Of a stretch of 64,000 bases of DNA, positions 24,401 to 31,912 are shown in pieces. The first letter of the stretch is position 1; each line of letters begins with the position of its first letter. Made by a program: the position numbers and the translations under genes. The notes under the pieces were generated by a model that saw only the letters and a program-made list of their open reading frames with translations, had not been told where the DNA came from and made no database searches. Location of the stretch: assembly GCF_009765785.1 (NCBI RefSeq), contig NZ_LMUT01000005.1, forward strand, positions 105,955 through 169,954. The letters are read 5' to 3'. This stretch comes from Granulicella sp. L46. Its GTDB lineage: Bacteria > Acidobacteriota > Terriglobia > Terriglobales > Acidobacteriaceae.

Positions 24401-25843
24401 GAACTCGACTTAAAGCTGCAGGGGGTGGAGTTGAAGGCGGCAGAGCCGGCGCGTGCGAGCTTGCGCAATGGCACAGTGACCCTGGATCAGATCCATGTGA
24501 TCGGTCAGGACACGGACCTTCTTGTGTACGGCACAGCGGTCGTCTTCGGCGATCCAAATCCGCTGGGTGGACGGATGGCGGTGCATGCGAATGGCAGCAT
24601 CAGCATGGCGTTGGCGAAGACCTTCAATCCAGATTTGATTAGTTCGGGCAAGGTGACGTTCAACGTGGCTGCTGGTGGGCGGATGAAGAAGCCGACGTTT
24701 ACGGGTGATGTGCGGTTCCAGAATGTCAATCTTTCCATCGAAGGGATTGCGAACGGGCTGAGCAATCTGAATGGGACACTGGTGTTCAACGAAGACCGGC
24801 TGGAGGTGCAAACCATGACGGCGATGACGGGCGGCGGGCAGCTAAAGATCGGCGGCTACCTGGCGTACCAGAAGGGCCTGTTTGCAGACCTTACGGCTAC
24901 CGGCGACGTGGTGCGCGTGCGCTACAACGGTTTAAGTGCGACAGCGAATGCGAGCTTTCGACTGCAGGGACAGCCGCAGTCGATGCTGCTTTCGGGGAAT
25001 ATTCTGGTGACGAGATTTGGTGTGGGCGCGGATGTGGACTTCGCCGCGCTGTCTGCTGCAGGAGGCGTGCAGGCGCCGCCGGATCCGGATTCAGCGCTAA
25101 ACAAGATTCGGCTGGATGTACACATTACGAGCTCGCCGCAACTGGATTTTCAGAACTCGTACGCGAAGCTGGCGGGGTCGGTGAATCTGACGGTGCGTGG
25201 GACGCTGGCGCAGCCGAGTGTGTTGGGGCGGATCCAGATTACGGATGGGAGCGCGACGTATCTCGGTACAAAGTATGAGCTGCAACGAGGAACGATTTAT
25301 TTCAGCAACCCGGTGCGGATCGATCCGACCATCGATCTGGACGCGACGGCGCGGGTGGAGAACTACGACTTGACGATCGGCGTGCATGGAACGGTGACGA
25401 ATCTGAAGCCGACGTATCGATCGGAACCGCCGCTGACGGAGGCGGATATTTTCAACCTGCTGGCGCTGGGACGAACACAGGAGGAGGCCCAGTTGTACCA
25501 GGAGCAGCAGTCGCAGATAGGGGCGGATCCGACGACGAGCGCGCTGCTGGGCGGAGCGCTGAATGCCACGGTGGCGAGCCGCGTAGGTAAGCTGTTTGGC
25601 GCGGGGTCGGTGAAGATCGATCCGGCGTTTATTGGCACGCTGGGTAATTCGTCGGCACGGATTACGGTGTCGGAACCGCTGTCGAAGCAGTTGACGCTGG
25701 TGTTTGCGACGAATGTGAACGAGACGGCGCAGCAGTTGATCCAGGTGCAGTACCAGTTGAATCAGCAGTATTCGATTGTGGCGACGCGCGATGAGTCGGG
25801 CGTGTTCTCGTTCGTGTTCAAGATTCGGAAGCGGTATAAATAA
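21440..25843 (+). CDS. tamB: Translocation/assembly module TamB-like protein
   Basis: The 1467-residue protein has one N-terminal transmembrane anchor (about 32-54) followed by a very long beta-helical, AsmA/DUF490-type periplasmic body. The C-terminal TamB domain is recognisable from GRIQITDGSATYLGTKYEL, GTIYFSNPVRIDPTIDLDA, TYRSEPPLTEADIFNLLALG and a final segment with FATNVNETAQQLIQVQYQLN. TamB bridges the inner and outer membranes, aids outer-membrane protein or phospholipid traffic, and partners an Omp85 protein, here the product two genes upstream. The ATG overlaps the upstream stop codon. Confidence 0.9.
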   Translation: MSDDAKLPPPDETVTTGETTSTAHVTRKRHRVLRGFAWVGLVLVGLVAVLALVATWYTGTADFQRRVGGEVVSTLENATGGRVELRYISFNLWHLAVEADGLVIHGTEAPGEMPYLSASKIFLRLHLNMILTHVRGLGPQSRISLRYLRVEQPHFHLIMDKNGHSNAPVPKHRSTSNKSVEDTLLDLRARKVELVDGLAVVNDKAVPFNVAAKDVSAEAHYERKADHYGITIDLADLRTKLANEKEVQSKMHLTAELGRDMFALKSLDFSTTPDGGLLTHLTADALVQHFASPEWQASVTGNVDVKQLGYLTDVEGLKGGTLDLKVNGHSCSVTPQVAQKNPHFWQGHKHLPPSAKVLPPDPNCAAGYLLVGSMKMHDIAYRDENVRLQGINGGADLHITPTELLFTALSGYLPGGGDAKGQLKIENWLGEASPDSAASSPTTVAAATTVNSGAKSIGAKAPITSLKSAPVQSAHAYLTVVVERIPLRTIMDATATPGYGDLGFDTSITGPTTVEWGGPEKDISDTVQVQAHLTFAPTGVRRKGALSNVPVSGEVVGHYDGRIEVVNIAQLTLRSPSATLTTNGVLGVNVGDPLTNLQVNLQTRDLGEFDQLLQTLAFEGNGRKGAAAIPVVLHGNANFVGTAKGAIRNMEVKGHLTANDLVLQASEFGEDVPDVHIDSLVTNADYSPNGGVTVVSSTIERGTAVLNLVGTVKPHHEILHGAGTYAWDKEMEIDASAKLANGQATDVLQIAGMQAKVPVTGTVNLDLSGSGTIHNIIGGGMVTLTNGVAYGENYQKIAVDIAAEGQQVSLTKVLLEAHGLSITGSAGYNLGTKLIRAQASGNNLQLSKFDTIRKAEPDADGVLSFTAIANGTLQEPDLHARLTLEKISVQGKPLGGLEAKADSAGSNLNYELQSKLVGAQLNGSGETSLLGDYETKAKLTISGLDIANVITLMAPGSFKGSSAIAGTINVSGPAATPKVMVGSAEFNELDLKLQGVELKAAEPARASLRNGTVTLDQIHVIGQDTDLLVYGTAVVFGDPNPLGGRMAVHANGSISMALAKTFNPDLISSGKVTFNVAAGGRMKKPTFTGDVRFQNVNLSIEGIANGLSNLNGTLVFNEDRLEVQTMTAMTGGGQLKIGGYLAYQKGLFADLTATGDVVRVRYNGLSATANASFRLQGQPQSMLLSGNILVTRFGVGADVDFAALSAAGGVQAPPDPDSALNKIRLDVHITSSPQLDFQNSYAKLAGSVNLTVRGTLAQPSVLGRIQITDGSATYLGTKYELQRGTIYFSNPVRIDPTIDLDATARVENYDLTIGVHGTVTNLKPTYRSEPPLTEADIFNLLALGRTQEEAQLYQEQQSQIGADPTTSALLGGALNATVASRVGKLFGAGSVKIDPAFIGTLGNSSARITVSEPLSKQLTLVFATNVNETAQQLIQVQYQLNQQYSIVATRDESGVFSFVFKIRKRYK

Positions 25844-25897
25844 CGGATTGTTCAGGCGGATGTTAGGGTGCGGCCGCAGCAATTACGATAGATAGAG

Positions 25898-26764
25898 ATG
25901 GAAAACGTTCTTCGTAGTACGCGCGTTACGCTGGAGATGATCAAGTGGGAACACTCGATCTTCGCGCTGCCGTTTGCTTTGACGGGCGCGGTGCTGGCCG
26001 CGAATGGATGGCCGACGCTGCGGGTGCTGGGGCTGATCGTGTTGTGCATGGTGTCTGCGCGGTCGGCAGCGATGGCGTTCAATCGGCTGGTGGACGCGCG
26101 ACTCGATGCGGAGAATCCACGAACGGCGATGCGGGCGATTCCGGCGGGGCATTTGTCGTCGGGATTTGTGTTGGTGTTTACGATTGTGGCGTCGTGCGTG
26201 TTCCTGGTGGGAGCGGCGCTGCTGAATCGGTTGACGTTGGAATGTGCGCCATTGGCGTTGGTGGTGGTGCTGGCTTACAGCTACATGAAGCGGGTGACGC
26301 GGTGGTCGCACCTGGTGCTGGGACTGGCGCTGGGGATTGCTCCAGCGGCAGCATGGATTGCGGTGCGAGGAACCTTTTCGCCGCGGGCGGCGCTGTTGAC
26401 TGCCATCGTGATTCTCTGGGTTGGCGGCTTTGATGTGCTGTATGCGTGCCAGGATTTTGATTATGACCGCAAGGTTGGGCTCTTCAGTGTGCCAGCGGCG
26501 TTTGGGCTGGAACGCGCGTTCTGGATTGCGCGAGTGATGCACCTGGGGGTGGTGGTGCTGCTGTTCGTAATGCTGCATGTGTTTGGGCTGGGCGTGATTG
26601 CGTTGGTAGGGATGTGCATTGTGGTGGTGCTGCTGGCTTATGAGCACATGATTGTGAGCCCGACGGATTTAACGCGCATGAACGCTGCGTTCTTTACGTT
26701 GAATGGGATTATTTCGGTGGTGTTCTTTGTGTCGGTGGCGGTGGATGTGCTGCACCGACGCTAG
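25898..26764 (+). CDS. UbiA-family prenyltransferase (4-hydroxybenzoate polyprenyltransferase-like, MqnP/UbiA type)
   Basis: The 288-residue membrane enzyme has about eight to nine helices and both Asp-rich prenyl diphosphate-Mg motifs: NRLVDARLDAENPRT near residue 60-75 and DFDYDRKVGLFSVP near 187-200. It attaches a polyprenyl chain to an aromatic acid during quinone synthesis. Acidobacteriota make menaquinone, and relatives of this type are annotated as MqnP of the futalosine pathway, but no other menaquinone gene is nearby, so the exact substrate is inferred. It lies 54 bases after tamB and is followed by a strong terminator. Confidence 0.87.
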   Translation: MENVLRSTRVTLEMIKWEHSIFALPFALTGAVLAANGWPTLRVLGLIVLCMVSARSAAMAFNRLVDARLDAENPRTAMRAIPAGHLSSGFVLVFTIVASCVFLVGAALLNRLTLECAPLALVVVLAYSYMKRVTRWSHLVLGLALGIAPAAAWIAVRGTFSPRAALLTAIVILWVGGFDVLYACQDFDYDRKVGLFSVPAAFGLERAFWIARVMHLGVVVLLFVMLHVFGLGVIALVGMCIVVVLLAYEHMIVSPTDLTRMNAAFFTLNGIISVVFFVSVAVDVLHRR

Positions 26765-26772
26765 GTAGACGG

Positions 26773-26814
26773 GTTAAACGAAGAGGCCCGCTGATGCGGG
26801 CCTCTTCGCTTAAC
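26773..26814. terminator. Bidirectional terminator
   Basis: The 13-bp stem CGAAGAGGCCCGC / GCGGGCCTCTTCG has a TGAT loop and is extended outward by GTTAA/TTAAC. It lies between the converging prenyltransferase and CsbD-like genes. Confidence 0.85.
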
Positions 26815-26849
26815 CTCGGTTCGGTCAATCTCTGTGACTTTGATTGGGA

Positions 26850-27194
26850 CTAGCGGTCGTGTTTGGCGCGGAAGTCTTCGACGCTGTCCTGGATTTTGTT
26901 CTTGACGTTCTGTGCGGTCGAGGCAATGGACTCACGGACGTCGTGAGCCTTGTGTTCCCCCTCGTTCTCGTGGATTGCGCGGGATTCATTGGCGCGCGCG
27001 CGGGCATCGGCGGCTGTGTCGCTCGTTGCTGATTTGACCGATCCCCAGGCTTGCTCGGCGTGGCCTTTGACCTGCTGCGCTGTCCCTTTGTTGGCGAGGT
27101 TGTCGTTGTGGGTGGCTTCACCGACGGACTGCTTTACCTTGCCGGCGACTTCATCAAACTTGCCCTTCAGTTTGTTTTCGGTTGCAGTGCTCAT
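26850..27194 (-). CDS. CsbD-family stress protein
   Basis: The 114-residue, highly charged protein begins with the CsbD hallmark NKLKGKFDEVAGKVKQSVGE and contains NDNLANKGTAQQVKGHAEQAWG, followed by a long Ala/Glu/Lys/His-rich helical tail that is longer than in the minimal CsbD proteins of about 65 residues. CsbD-like proteins are abundant under general or envelope stress; their biochemical function is unknown. The start shown is the usual MS/T-type start, with AAGG upstream; a longer frame adds 27 unrelated residues. A 49-residue stress-associated membrane protein gene lies just upstream on the same strand. Confidence 0.88.
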   Translation of the reverse strand: MSTATENKLKGKFDEVAGKVKQSVGEATHNDNLANKGTAQQVKGHAEQAWGSVKSATSDTAADARARANESRAIHENEGEHKAHDVRESIASTAQNVKNKIQDSVEDFRAKHDR

Positions 27195-27313
27195 AGCCCA
27201 AATTCCCTTCTCAAGCAGGACGCCAGGAAATAATTCTGCTTGCGTAACATTTATGCGGCCAGGACATGGGGTCATATCCGGGCCGCGGTTTGATTCATTG
27301 GCTGCGGGTTGGC

Positions 27314-27463
27314 TTAGAGTGCTCGCCTACCCGACAGCAGGTTGAAGATAAGAACGATAACGGCGAGAACTAGCAGAAGGTGTACCCAGCCGCCGAGCGT
27401 ATAACCGCTGACGAGGCCGAGAAGCCAAAGAATTACCAGGATGACAGTGATCGTCCAAAGCAT
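27314..27463 (-). CDS. lmo0937-like small membrane protein (DUF5670 type)
   Basis: This 49-residue protein is a textbook member of the lmo0937 family. It begins MLWTITVILVILWLLGLVSG, has the central YTLGGWVHLLLVLAVIVLI, and ends in a short basic tail. Two hydrophobic helices span the membrane. The ATG has AGGAG six bases upstream. The family is widespread and often sits next to CsbD-type genes, as here. Its function is unknown but expression is commonly stress-related. Confidence 0.9.
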   Translation of the reverse strand: MLWTITVILVILWLLGLVSGYTLGGWVHLLLVLAVIVLIFNLLSGRRAL

Positions 27464-27611
27464 GACGCGCTCCTAAGTGATCGTGCGGCCAGGGTTGCGC
27501 CACCCGAGAGTCCCGCCGACAGCATCGCAGCGTTCGTTATGGTAAGTTGCGGGGCGGAGAGGCGAGGTTGTCCTGTGCGTGGGAGAATCTTTATGAGGGC
27601 GCGGGAGTTGC

Positions 27612-28478
27612 ATGGTGAGTGAAGGAAATTTGCAGGAGCGGACAATCGGCGCGGGTTTAGGTCGGATTGCGATCCAGGGCGAGCGCGGATCGAACAGCCA
27701 CATGGCTGCGGTGGAGATGCTGGGCGATGTGGAGGTGGTGCCGTGCGGCGTCTCGGCCGAGGTGATCGATGCGGTGCTGACGCAGCGGGTGGACGCGGCG
27801 GTGTTGCCGATTGAGAACAGCCTGCATGGATCGGTGGCGGAACACTATGATCTGCTACTGGCGAACCCGGTGAGGATTGACGGCGAGAGCCTGTTGCGGA
27901 TTCGACACAATTTGATTGCCGCGCCGGGGGTGAAGTTGGAGGAGATTCGGAGTGTGCTGTCGCATCCAGTGGCGCTGTCGCAGTGCCGGAAGTTTCTGGG
28001 GGAGTTCAAGCAGGCGAAGACCGTGCCGTTCTACGACACCGCCGGGAGTGTGAAGCATTTGATGGAGGCTGGGCTGCGGGATACCGCGGGGGTGGCTCCA
28101 GAACTGGCGGCGAAGGAGTACGGAGCCGAGGCGCTGGTGGCGGGGATTGAAGACCACGCGCAGAATTTTACGCGGTTTCATTTGCTGCGCCGGGATGTAG
28201 ATGCGCGGGTGGAGGGCTTCGGCGTGGCGAATAAGTTGACGCTGGCCTTTGCTGTGGAGCATCGGCCGGGGACGCTGGTTGCGGCGTTGGAGCAGCTGCG
28301 CGATGCGGGGGTGGATTTGACGAAGATCGAGTCTCGGCCGGTGCCGGGAAAGCCGTGGGAGTATGTGTTTTATGTGGAGTTGCGCTATGCGGATGAGGCG
28401 ATGGCGGATCGCGCGGTTCGCTCGCTGGCTCCGCATTGCGGGATGGTGAAGGAGTTGGGGCGGTACGCGGCTGCGTGA
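27612..28478 (+). CDS. pheA: Prephenate dehydratase
   Basis: The enzyme decarboxylates and dehydrates prephenate to phenylpyruvate, the committed step to phenylalanine. The 288-residue monofunctional protein has the catalytic PDT domain (about 18-195, with IAIQGERGSNSH, LPIENSLHGSV, CRKFLGEF and the diagnostic NFTRFHLL) and a C-terminal ACT domain (about 210-285, with RPGTLVAALEQLRDAGVDL and KIESRPV), which binds Phe for feedback inhibition. No chorismate mutase domain is fused. No leader peptide or attenuator is visible upstream, in contrast to aroK. Confidence 0.95.
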   Translation: MVSEGNLQERTIGAGLGRIAIQGERGSNSHMAAVEMLGDVEVVPCGVSAEVIDAVLTQRVDAAVLPIENSLHGSVAEHYDLLLANPVRIDGESLLRIRHNLIAAPGVKLEEIRSVLSHPVALSQCRKFLGEFKQAKTVPFYDTAGSVKHLMEAGLRDTAGVAPELAAKEYGAEALVAGIEDHAQNFTRFHLLRRDVDARVEGFGVANKLTLAFAVEHRPGTLVAALEQLRDAGVDLTKIESRPVPGKPWEYVFYVELRYADEAMADRAVRSLAPHCGMVKELGRYAAA

Positions 28479-28581
28479 GACGTTGGTGGGTTTTGCGTCC
28501 GTATTCTCCTTGCGTCAGTGAGTGGCGAACCATATAGTTCTTCCATCCATATAGTTCCCCATTCATGCCAAGGAGAGTTTC

Positions 28582-29052
28582 ATGAAGCGTGTCATTGCGG
28601 TCCTTCTCTGTCTATTGTTCCCAGTCGCCGCGTTTGCAAGTGATGAGAATTCCTACAAGATCAACTACGACGGCGGGTCGCTTCCGGGAATTAAAGCTGG
28701 CACGGACGCAAAGCTGTTCATTGATCCAAACCAGATTCGGATCGTCCATGGCAAGGACACATTGGTGACGATCCCGGCGGGTAGCGTCACAGAGATTTCG
28801 TATGGGCAGGATGTGCACCGCCGCGTCGGAGCTGCGATTGGGCTTGCGATTTTTTCCTTTGGATTGGGGGCGCTCCTGGCTCTCAGCAAATCGAAGAAAC
28901 ACTTTGTCGGCCTCACCTGGGCTAATGGTGACCAGAAGGGTGGTTTCGCGATGCAGTGTGACAAGAGCGATTACCGCGGGGTGCTTGCTGCTCTGGAGGG
29001 AATTACCGGCAAGAAGGCCGTCGACTCTGACGCTATGAACGTTAAGAACTAG
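28582..29052 (+). CDS. Exported or membrane protein of unknown function
   Basis: The 156-residue product has a signal peptide ending near AAFAS, a beta-rich region of about 60 residues (INYDGGSLPGIKAGTDAKLF...VTIPAGSVTEISYG), and a hydrophobic helix near 85-103 (GAAIGLAIFSFGLGALLAL), followed by a small C-terminal domain. AAGGAGAG stands at good distance before the ATG; the same AAGGAGAGTTTC precedes the S53 peptidase start. I know this type only as a hypothetical protein of Acidobacteriota. A strong terminator follows. Confidence 0.75.
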   Translation: MKRVIAVLLCLLFPVAAFASDENSYKINYDGGSLPGIKAGTDAKLFIDPNQIRIVHGKDTLVTIPAGSVTEISYGQDVHRRVGAAIGLAIFSFGLGALLALSKSKKHFVGLTWANGDQKGGFAMQCDKSDYRGVLAALEGITGKKAVDSDAMNVKN

Positions 29053-29080
29053 CGAAACCGAACGATCGTTTTCCAAACAA

Positions 29081-29130
29081 CTGCATTGCCATCTACTCCT
29101 GTTGGGAGATGACAATGCAGCTTTGTTTTT
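29081..29130 (+). terminator. Rho-independent terminator
   Basis: The stem CTGCATTG-C-CATCT / AGATG-A-CAATGCAG has a 12-base loop and is followed by CTTTGTTTTT. It ends the gene at 28582 and may also act on the converging aminotransferase gene. Confidence 0.88.
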
Positions 29131-29148
29131 GTGCCAAGGAAGCAAAAT

Positions 29149-30342
29149 TCAAGCTGAGACTGGGGTGGTCATGACTTTTTCGAAGGCGGTCTGGAAGAGT
29201 TCCATTTCGTGGGGCGTGCCTACTGTGATGCGAACGTAGGTTGGCCAGACGGGCCAGGTGCGGCCGATGTAGACGTCTTGCTGGCGCATGGCGGCCATGA
29301 CTTGGCGGCCGGGGCGGCCGGTGTCGATCATGAAGCAGTTGGAGACGGACGGGATGTATTTGTAGCCCTTGCTGTCGAGCCAGACGAAGGTGGAGGTGCG
29401 GGTGTCGGTGACGATTTTACGCCGGGTAGGAACGAGGTCGGACTGCTTGAGGCTGGCGGAGGCGGCGGCGATGGCGGTAACCGGGAGTGGGTTGCGGCCG
29501 TAGAGGCTGAGTTTTTCGAGGAGATCGGGGCGTCCGAAGGCGACGCCGCAGCGGATTCCGGCCATGCCGTAGATCTTGGAGAAGGTGCGGAGGACGACGA
29601 TGTCCTTGCCGAGGGCGACCTGGTCGGTTACCGACGGGGAGCCGCTGAGGTGGATGTAAGCCTCGTCGACGAGGAGGATGGAGCCGGCTGGTTTGTGTTC
29701 GAGTGCCCAAAGGATGTCATCCTTTGGTGTCAATGTCCCGGTGGGATTGTTCGGACTGCAGATATAGATGACGCCCGCATTGGGATCGGCGGCGATCATC
29801 GCACGGACGTCGTGGGCGTAGGTGCGGGTCAGGGGGACTTTGATGACCTTGGCTCCGGCGGCGTTGGCGGCGACCATTCCGGCCTCATAGCTGGGGTCGG
29901 CGGTGACATAGCTGCGCGTGGGAGAGGTGAAGGCGAGGGTGGCAAACTGCAGAGGCTCGCTGGATCCTGCGTAGATGGCGAGATGATTGGCGGGGACGCC
30001 GAATTCAGCGGCGAGCTGCGCCGTTAGCTCGGCTTCGCAGCCGGTCGCATCGTAACGTCCGCCGGTGCGCGCGATGGTGGTGATGGCGGCGAGCGCGGCG
30101 TCACAGGGACCGAGCGGATTCTCGTTCGCGTTGATCATGACTGCGTTGGGGTTGGTGATGTGGGGAAAGTCGTCGGGAGCTTTCGGCGCTGCGGCTTGTT
30201 GCGCTGCGCGGGCGAGATGGCCCTCGGAGATGAGAGGGAACGTGGCGGCGAGACCGGCCAGTTGCAGGAAAGAACGGCGGGAGGATCCTAAAGACGAACC
30301 GCGGGAAGATTCGAAAGACGGACATCGATGGGATGACGACAT
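29149..30342 (-). CDS. Tat-exported HisC-like pyridoxal-phosphate aminotransferase
   Basis: The 397-residue protein belongs to fold-type I aminotransferases close to histidinol-phosphate aminotransferase. It shows NENPLGP, SPNNPTG (about 196-202), LVDEAY (about 225-229) and the Schiff-base lysine in TFSKIYGMAGIR (about 256). Unlike biosynthetic HisC, it begins with a twin-arginine signal, SSRRSFLQLAGLAATFPL. It should therefore be folded with its cofactor in the cytoplasm and exported to the periplasm. The substrate is unknown. No his operon genes are nearby. The start shown has AGG eight bases upstream; a start 15 codons earlier is possible. Confidence 0.85.
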   Translation of the reverse strand: MSSSHRCPSFESSRGSSLGSSRRSFLQLAGLAATFPLISEGHLARAAQQAAAPKAPDDFPHITNPNAVMINANENPLGPCDAALAAITTIARTGGRYDATGCEAELTAQLAAEFGVPANHLAIYAGSSEPLQFATLAFTSPTRSYVTADPSYEAGMVAANAAGAKVIKVPLTRTYAHDVRAMIAADPNAGVIYICSPNNPTGTLTPKDDILWALEHKPAGSILLVDEAYIHLSGSPSVTDQVALGKDIVVLRTFSKIYGMAGIRCGVAFGRPDLLEKLSLYGRNPLPVTAIAAASASLKQSDLVPTRRKIVTDTRTSTFVWLDSKGYKYIPSVSNCFMIDTGRPGRQVMAAMRQQDVYIGRTWPVWPTYVRITVGTPHEMELFQTAFEKVMTTPVSA

Positions 30343-30509
30343 GGCGGTCACCTGCAGAGTGGTTTTATGGTGCGGGGCTGCAAACACTTTATCGCATGTA
30401 TGCAGTCAGGAAGCGGAGAGAGAGGATGCCGTCGAAATCCTGAAGTGAGAGCTGGCGTCTAGCTAGCCGCAAAAGGCGATGAACTTCGAGAGAACCTGGT
30501 GACGGAAAA

Positions 30510-30536
30510 TGAAAAGCCTACTCACGGGGAGTAGGC
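30510..30536 (-). terminator. Rho-independent terminator of the 92-residue membrane protein gene
   Basis: Read on the minus strand, GCCTACTC / GAGTAGGC has a five-base loop and is followed by TTTTCATTTT. It lies about 70 bases after the stop of the gene at 30609-30887. Confidence 0.8.
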
Positions 30537-30608
30537 TACTGGACTTTCAACAGGCCATGCTGCGCGGTAACCCAACACGTCGGTGGGCCAGTCGTCAGAC
30601 ATCTAAAC

Positions 30609-30887
30609 CTAGGAACGCGACTTGGCGACCATTTGCGCGACCCAGATACCGAAGACGAGCACGGTCATGAGGGCGGCAACGCCACCGGCACCAGCGCAGA
30701 AGGGCTGGATGAAGTTAACCCGGCGGATGATCTCCTCGTTCTCTTCCTGGGCCATCGGAAGAGCGGTCTCGCTTAGAAAAAGCTGATCTGTTTCGTGCTG
30801 CGTGAGAGTGCCACGGTAGACCATCAGACCAACGAAAGCAGTAACGCAAATGCCCCAGATTACGGCCACGATATGAAGTGTGTTCAT
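30609..30887 (-). CDS. Small two-helix membrane protein, paralogue of the gene at 817-1089
   Basis: The 92-residue protein has hydrophobic helices at about 5-24 and 63-86. It shares with the gene at 817-1089 the conserved W11, YRGTLT at 24-29 and the acidic E-x-DQ-x-FLS segment at 32-39, without gaps. The start at ATG 30887 follows GGGGAACACC; a longer frame is not needed. The loop after the first helix is the conserved part and may be the functional site. No family name is known to me. Confidence 0.75.
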   Translation of the reverse strand: MNTLHIVAVIWGICVTAFVGLMVYRGTLTQHETDQLFLSETALPMAQEENEEIIRRVNFIQPFCAGAGGVAALMTVLVFGIWVAQMVAKSRS

Positions 30888-31056
30888 GGTGTTCCCCAGA
30901 AAAAAAGGATGGCCTAGTCCCAAATACCGCAGAGATCACAGTCGGCGTGAGCCCGACGGTAGGTAGGGCCGGCAAGCAAAGAATACGCCCAAAAGTGCTT
31001 TGTTGCTAACATTTTATGGTAACTTACCTTGGTTCATCGGTTTTATGAACTTTAGT

Positions 31057-31221
31057 TTACATATTGTGGAAAACTATGATAGTCGCGGTTCCGATAGCGA
31101 ACACGATGAGGGTCAAAAGCCCAAAAAGGAACCAGACGGCGCGACGGAGGGCTCCGTCGCTGGGCTGGGTGATGCCGAAGGTTCGAAAGAAGGCGGTTGC
31201 GAGGGCTTCCAAGAATCGCAT
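31057..31221 (-). CDS. Putative 54-residue single-pass membrane protein
   Basis: The frame encodes an amphipathic N-terminus with FRTFGITQPSDGALRRAV and a C-terminal hydrophobic helix, WFLFGLLTLIVFAIGTATIIV. The FGITQ motif before a basic patch and a helix recurs in the 57-residue protein at 40967-41140, which supports both as members of a small-protein family. The ribosome-binding site is poor (AGG very close to the ATG). Confidence 0.5.
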   Translation of the reverse strand: MRFLEALATAFFRTFGITQPSDGALRRAVWFLFGLLTLIVFAIGTATIIVFHNM

Positions 31222-31356
31222 ACCTGGATGGTACGCCGTTGAATTGCAGGGGGTCCGCGGTCGGATTGCAGACGGGGGCAAGTTCCCTGTCGGGGTTGGT
31301 AGGGGGTAAAGAATCCAGCGCGGTACAGGAACATCCAATATGGGAATGGTTGTGGC

Positions 31357-31385
31357 TTGCTGCAACCAACGCCCGGGGCTAGACT
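31357..31385 (+). promoter_or_regulatory. Possible promoter of the Fe-S carrier gene
   Basis: TTGCTG and TAGACT are separated by exactly 17 bases and would start transcription near 31392, about 55 bases before the ATG. The match is moderate. Confidence 0.35.
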
Positions 31386-31447
31386 GGGAAGAAGGTCTGT
31401 CCGGACGCAGAACCGAAACAAGCCTGAGATTTGAGGAGATACCCATT

Positions 31448-31834
31448 ATGTCTACCGCCGCCGTTAATCCGACCGTAGAAGTTGTGAATGCGCCTGCACC
31501 GCCGTCGTCGCCGGTTGTGCTTACGCCCGCCGCGATCGCGAAGGTGAAGGAGATTATGGCGACGCAGGATCCGGTGCCGGCAGGGCTGCGCATCGGTGTT
31601 GCGGGTGGTGGGTGTTCGGGGTTCCAGTACTCGATGTCGTTTGAGAACGCGGCTGGGATGATGGACAAGATTGCGCGGTTTGACGACCTGAAGGTTTTCG
31701 TGGACGCGACGAGCGCGATGTATCTGAACGGATGCACGGTGGACTATGTGGAGACGCTCGAAGCTGCGGGATTCAAGTTTGAGAATCCCCAGGTGAAGTC
31801 GACCTGCGGTTGTGGTTCGAGCTTCAGCGTGTAA
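31448..31834 (+). CDS. erpA: A-type iron-sulfur cluster insertion protein (IscA/ErpA family)
   Basis: The 128-residue protein carries the three invariant cysteines of A-type carriers: Cys56 in GGGCSGFQY and Cys120/Cys122 in STCGCGSSF. It also has the usual LTPAAIAKVKEIM start and DYVETLEAAGFKFENP before the last motif. It accepts Fe-S clusters from a scaffold and hands them to target enzymes. The gene is monocistronic, with a ribosome-binding AGGAG upstream and a near-perfect terminator downstream. Whether it is functionally ErpA, IscA or SufA cannot be settled from sequence alone. Confidence 0.92.
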   Translation: MSTAAVNPTVEVVNAPAPPSSPVVLTPAAIAKVKEIMATQDPVPAGLRIGVAGGGCSGFQYSMSFENAAGMMDKIARFDDLKVFVDATSAMYLNGCTVDYVETLEAAGFKFENPQVKSTCGCGSSFSV

Positions 31835-31856
31835 CCAATCGAGATTGTTAGCAAAG

Positions 31857-31887
31857 AGGCCTCGCCAAATTATGGCGAGGCCTTTTT
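31857..31887 (+). terminator. Rho-independent terminator
   Basis: An 11-bp stem AGGCCTCGCCA / TGGCGAGGCCT with an AATTA loop is followed by a T tract, directly behind the Fe-S carrier gene. Confidence 0.93.
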
Positions 31888-31912
31888 GCGTGGGGTAGAG
31901 CTTAGGTGGGGT

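Noticed and set aside
27480-27611. Search for an attenuator like that of aroK upstream of pheA
   Set aside because: No leader frame rich in Phe and no terminator with a T tract is present before pheA.
31057-31737. Long minus-strand frame of 226 codons over the Fe-S carrier
   Set aside because: Most of it is antisense to the erpA-like gene; only its last 54 codons look like a real small membrane protein and are listed separately.
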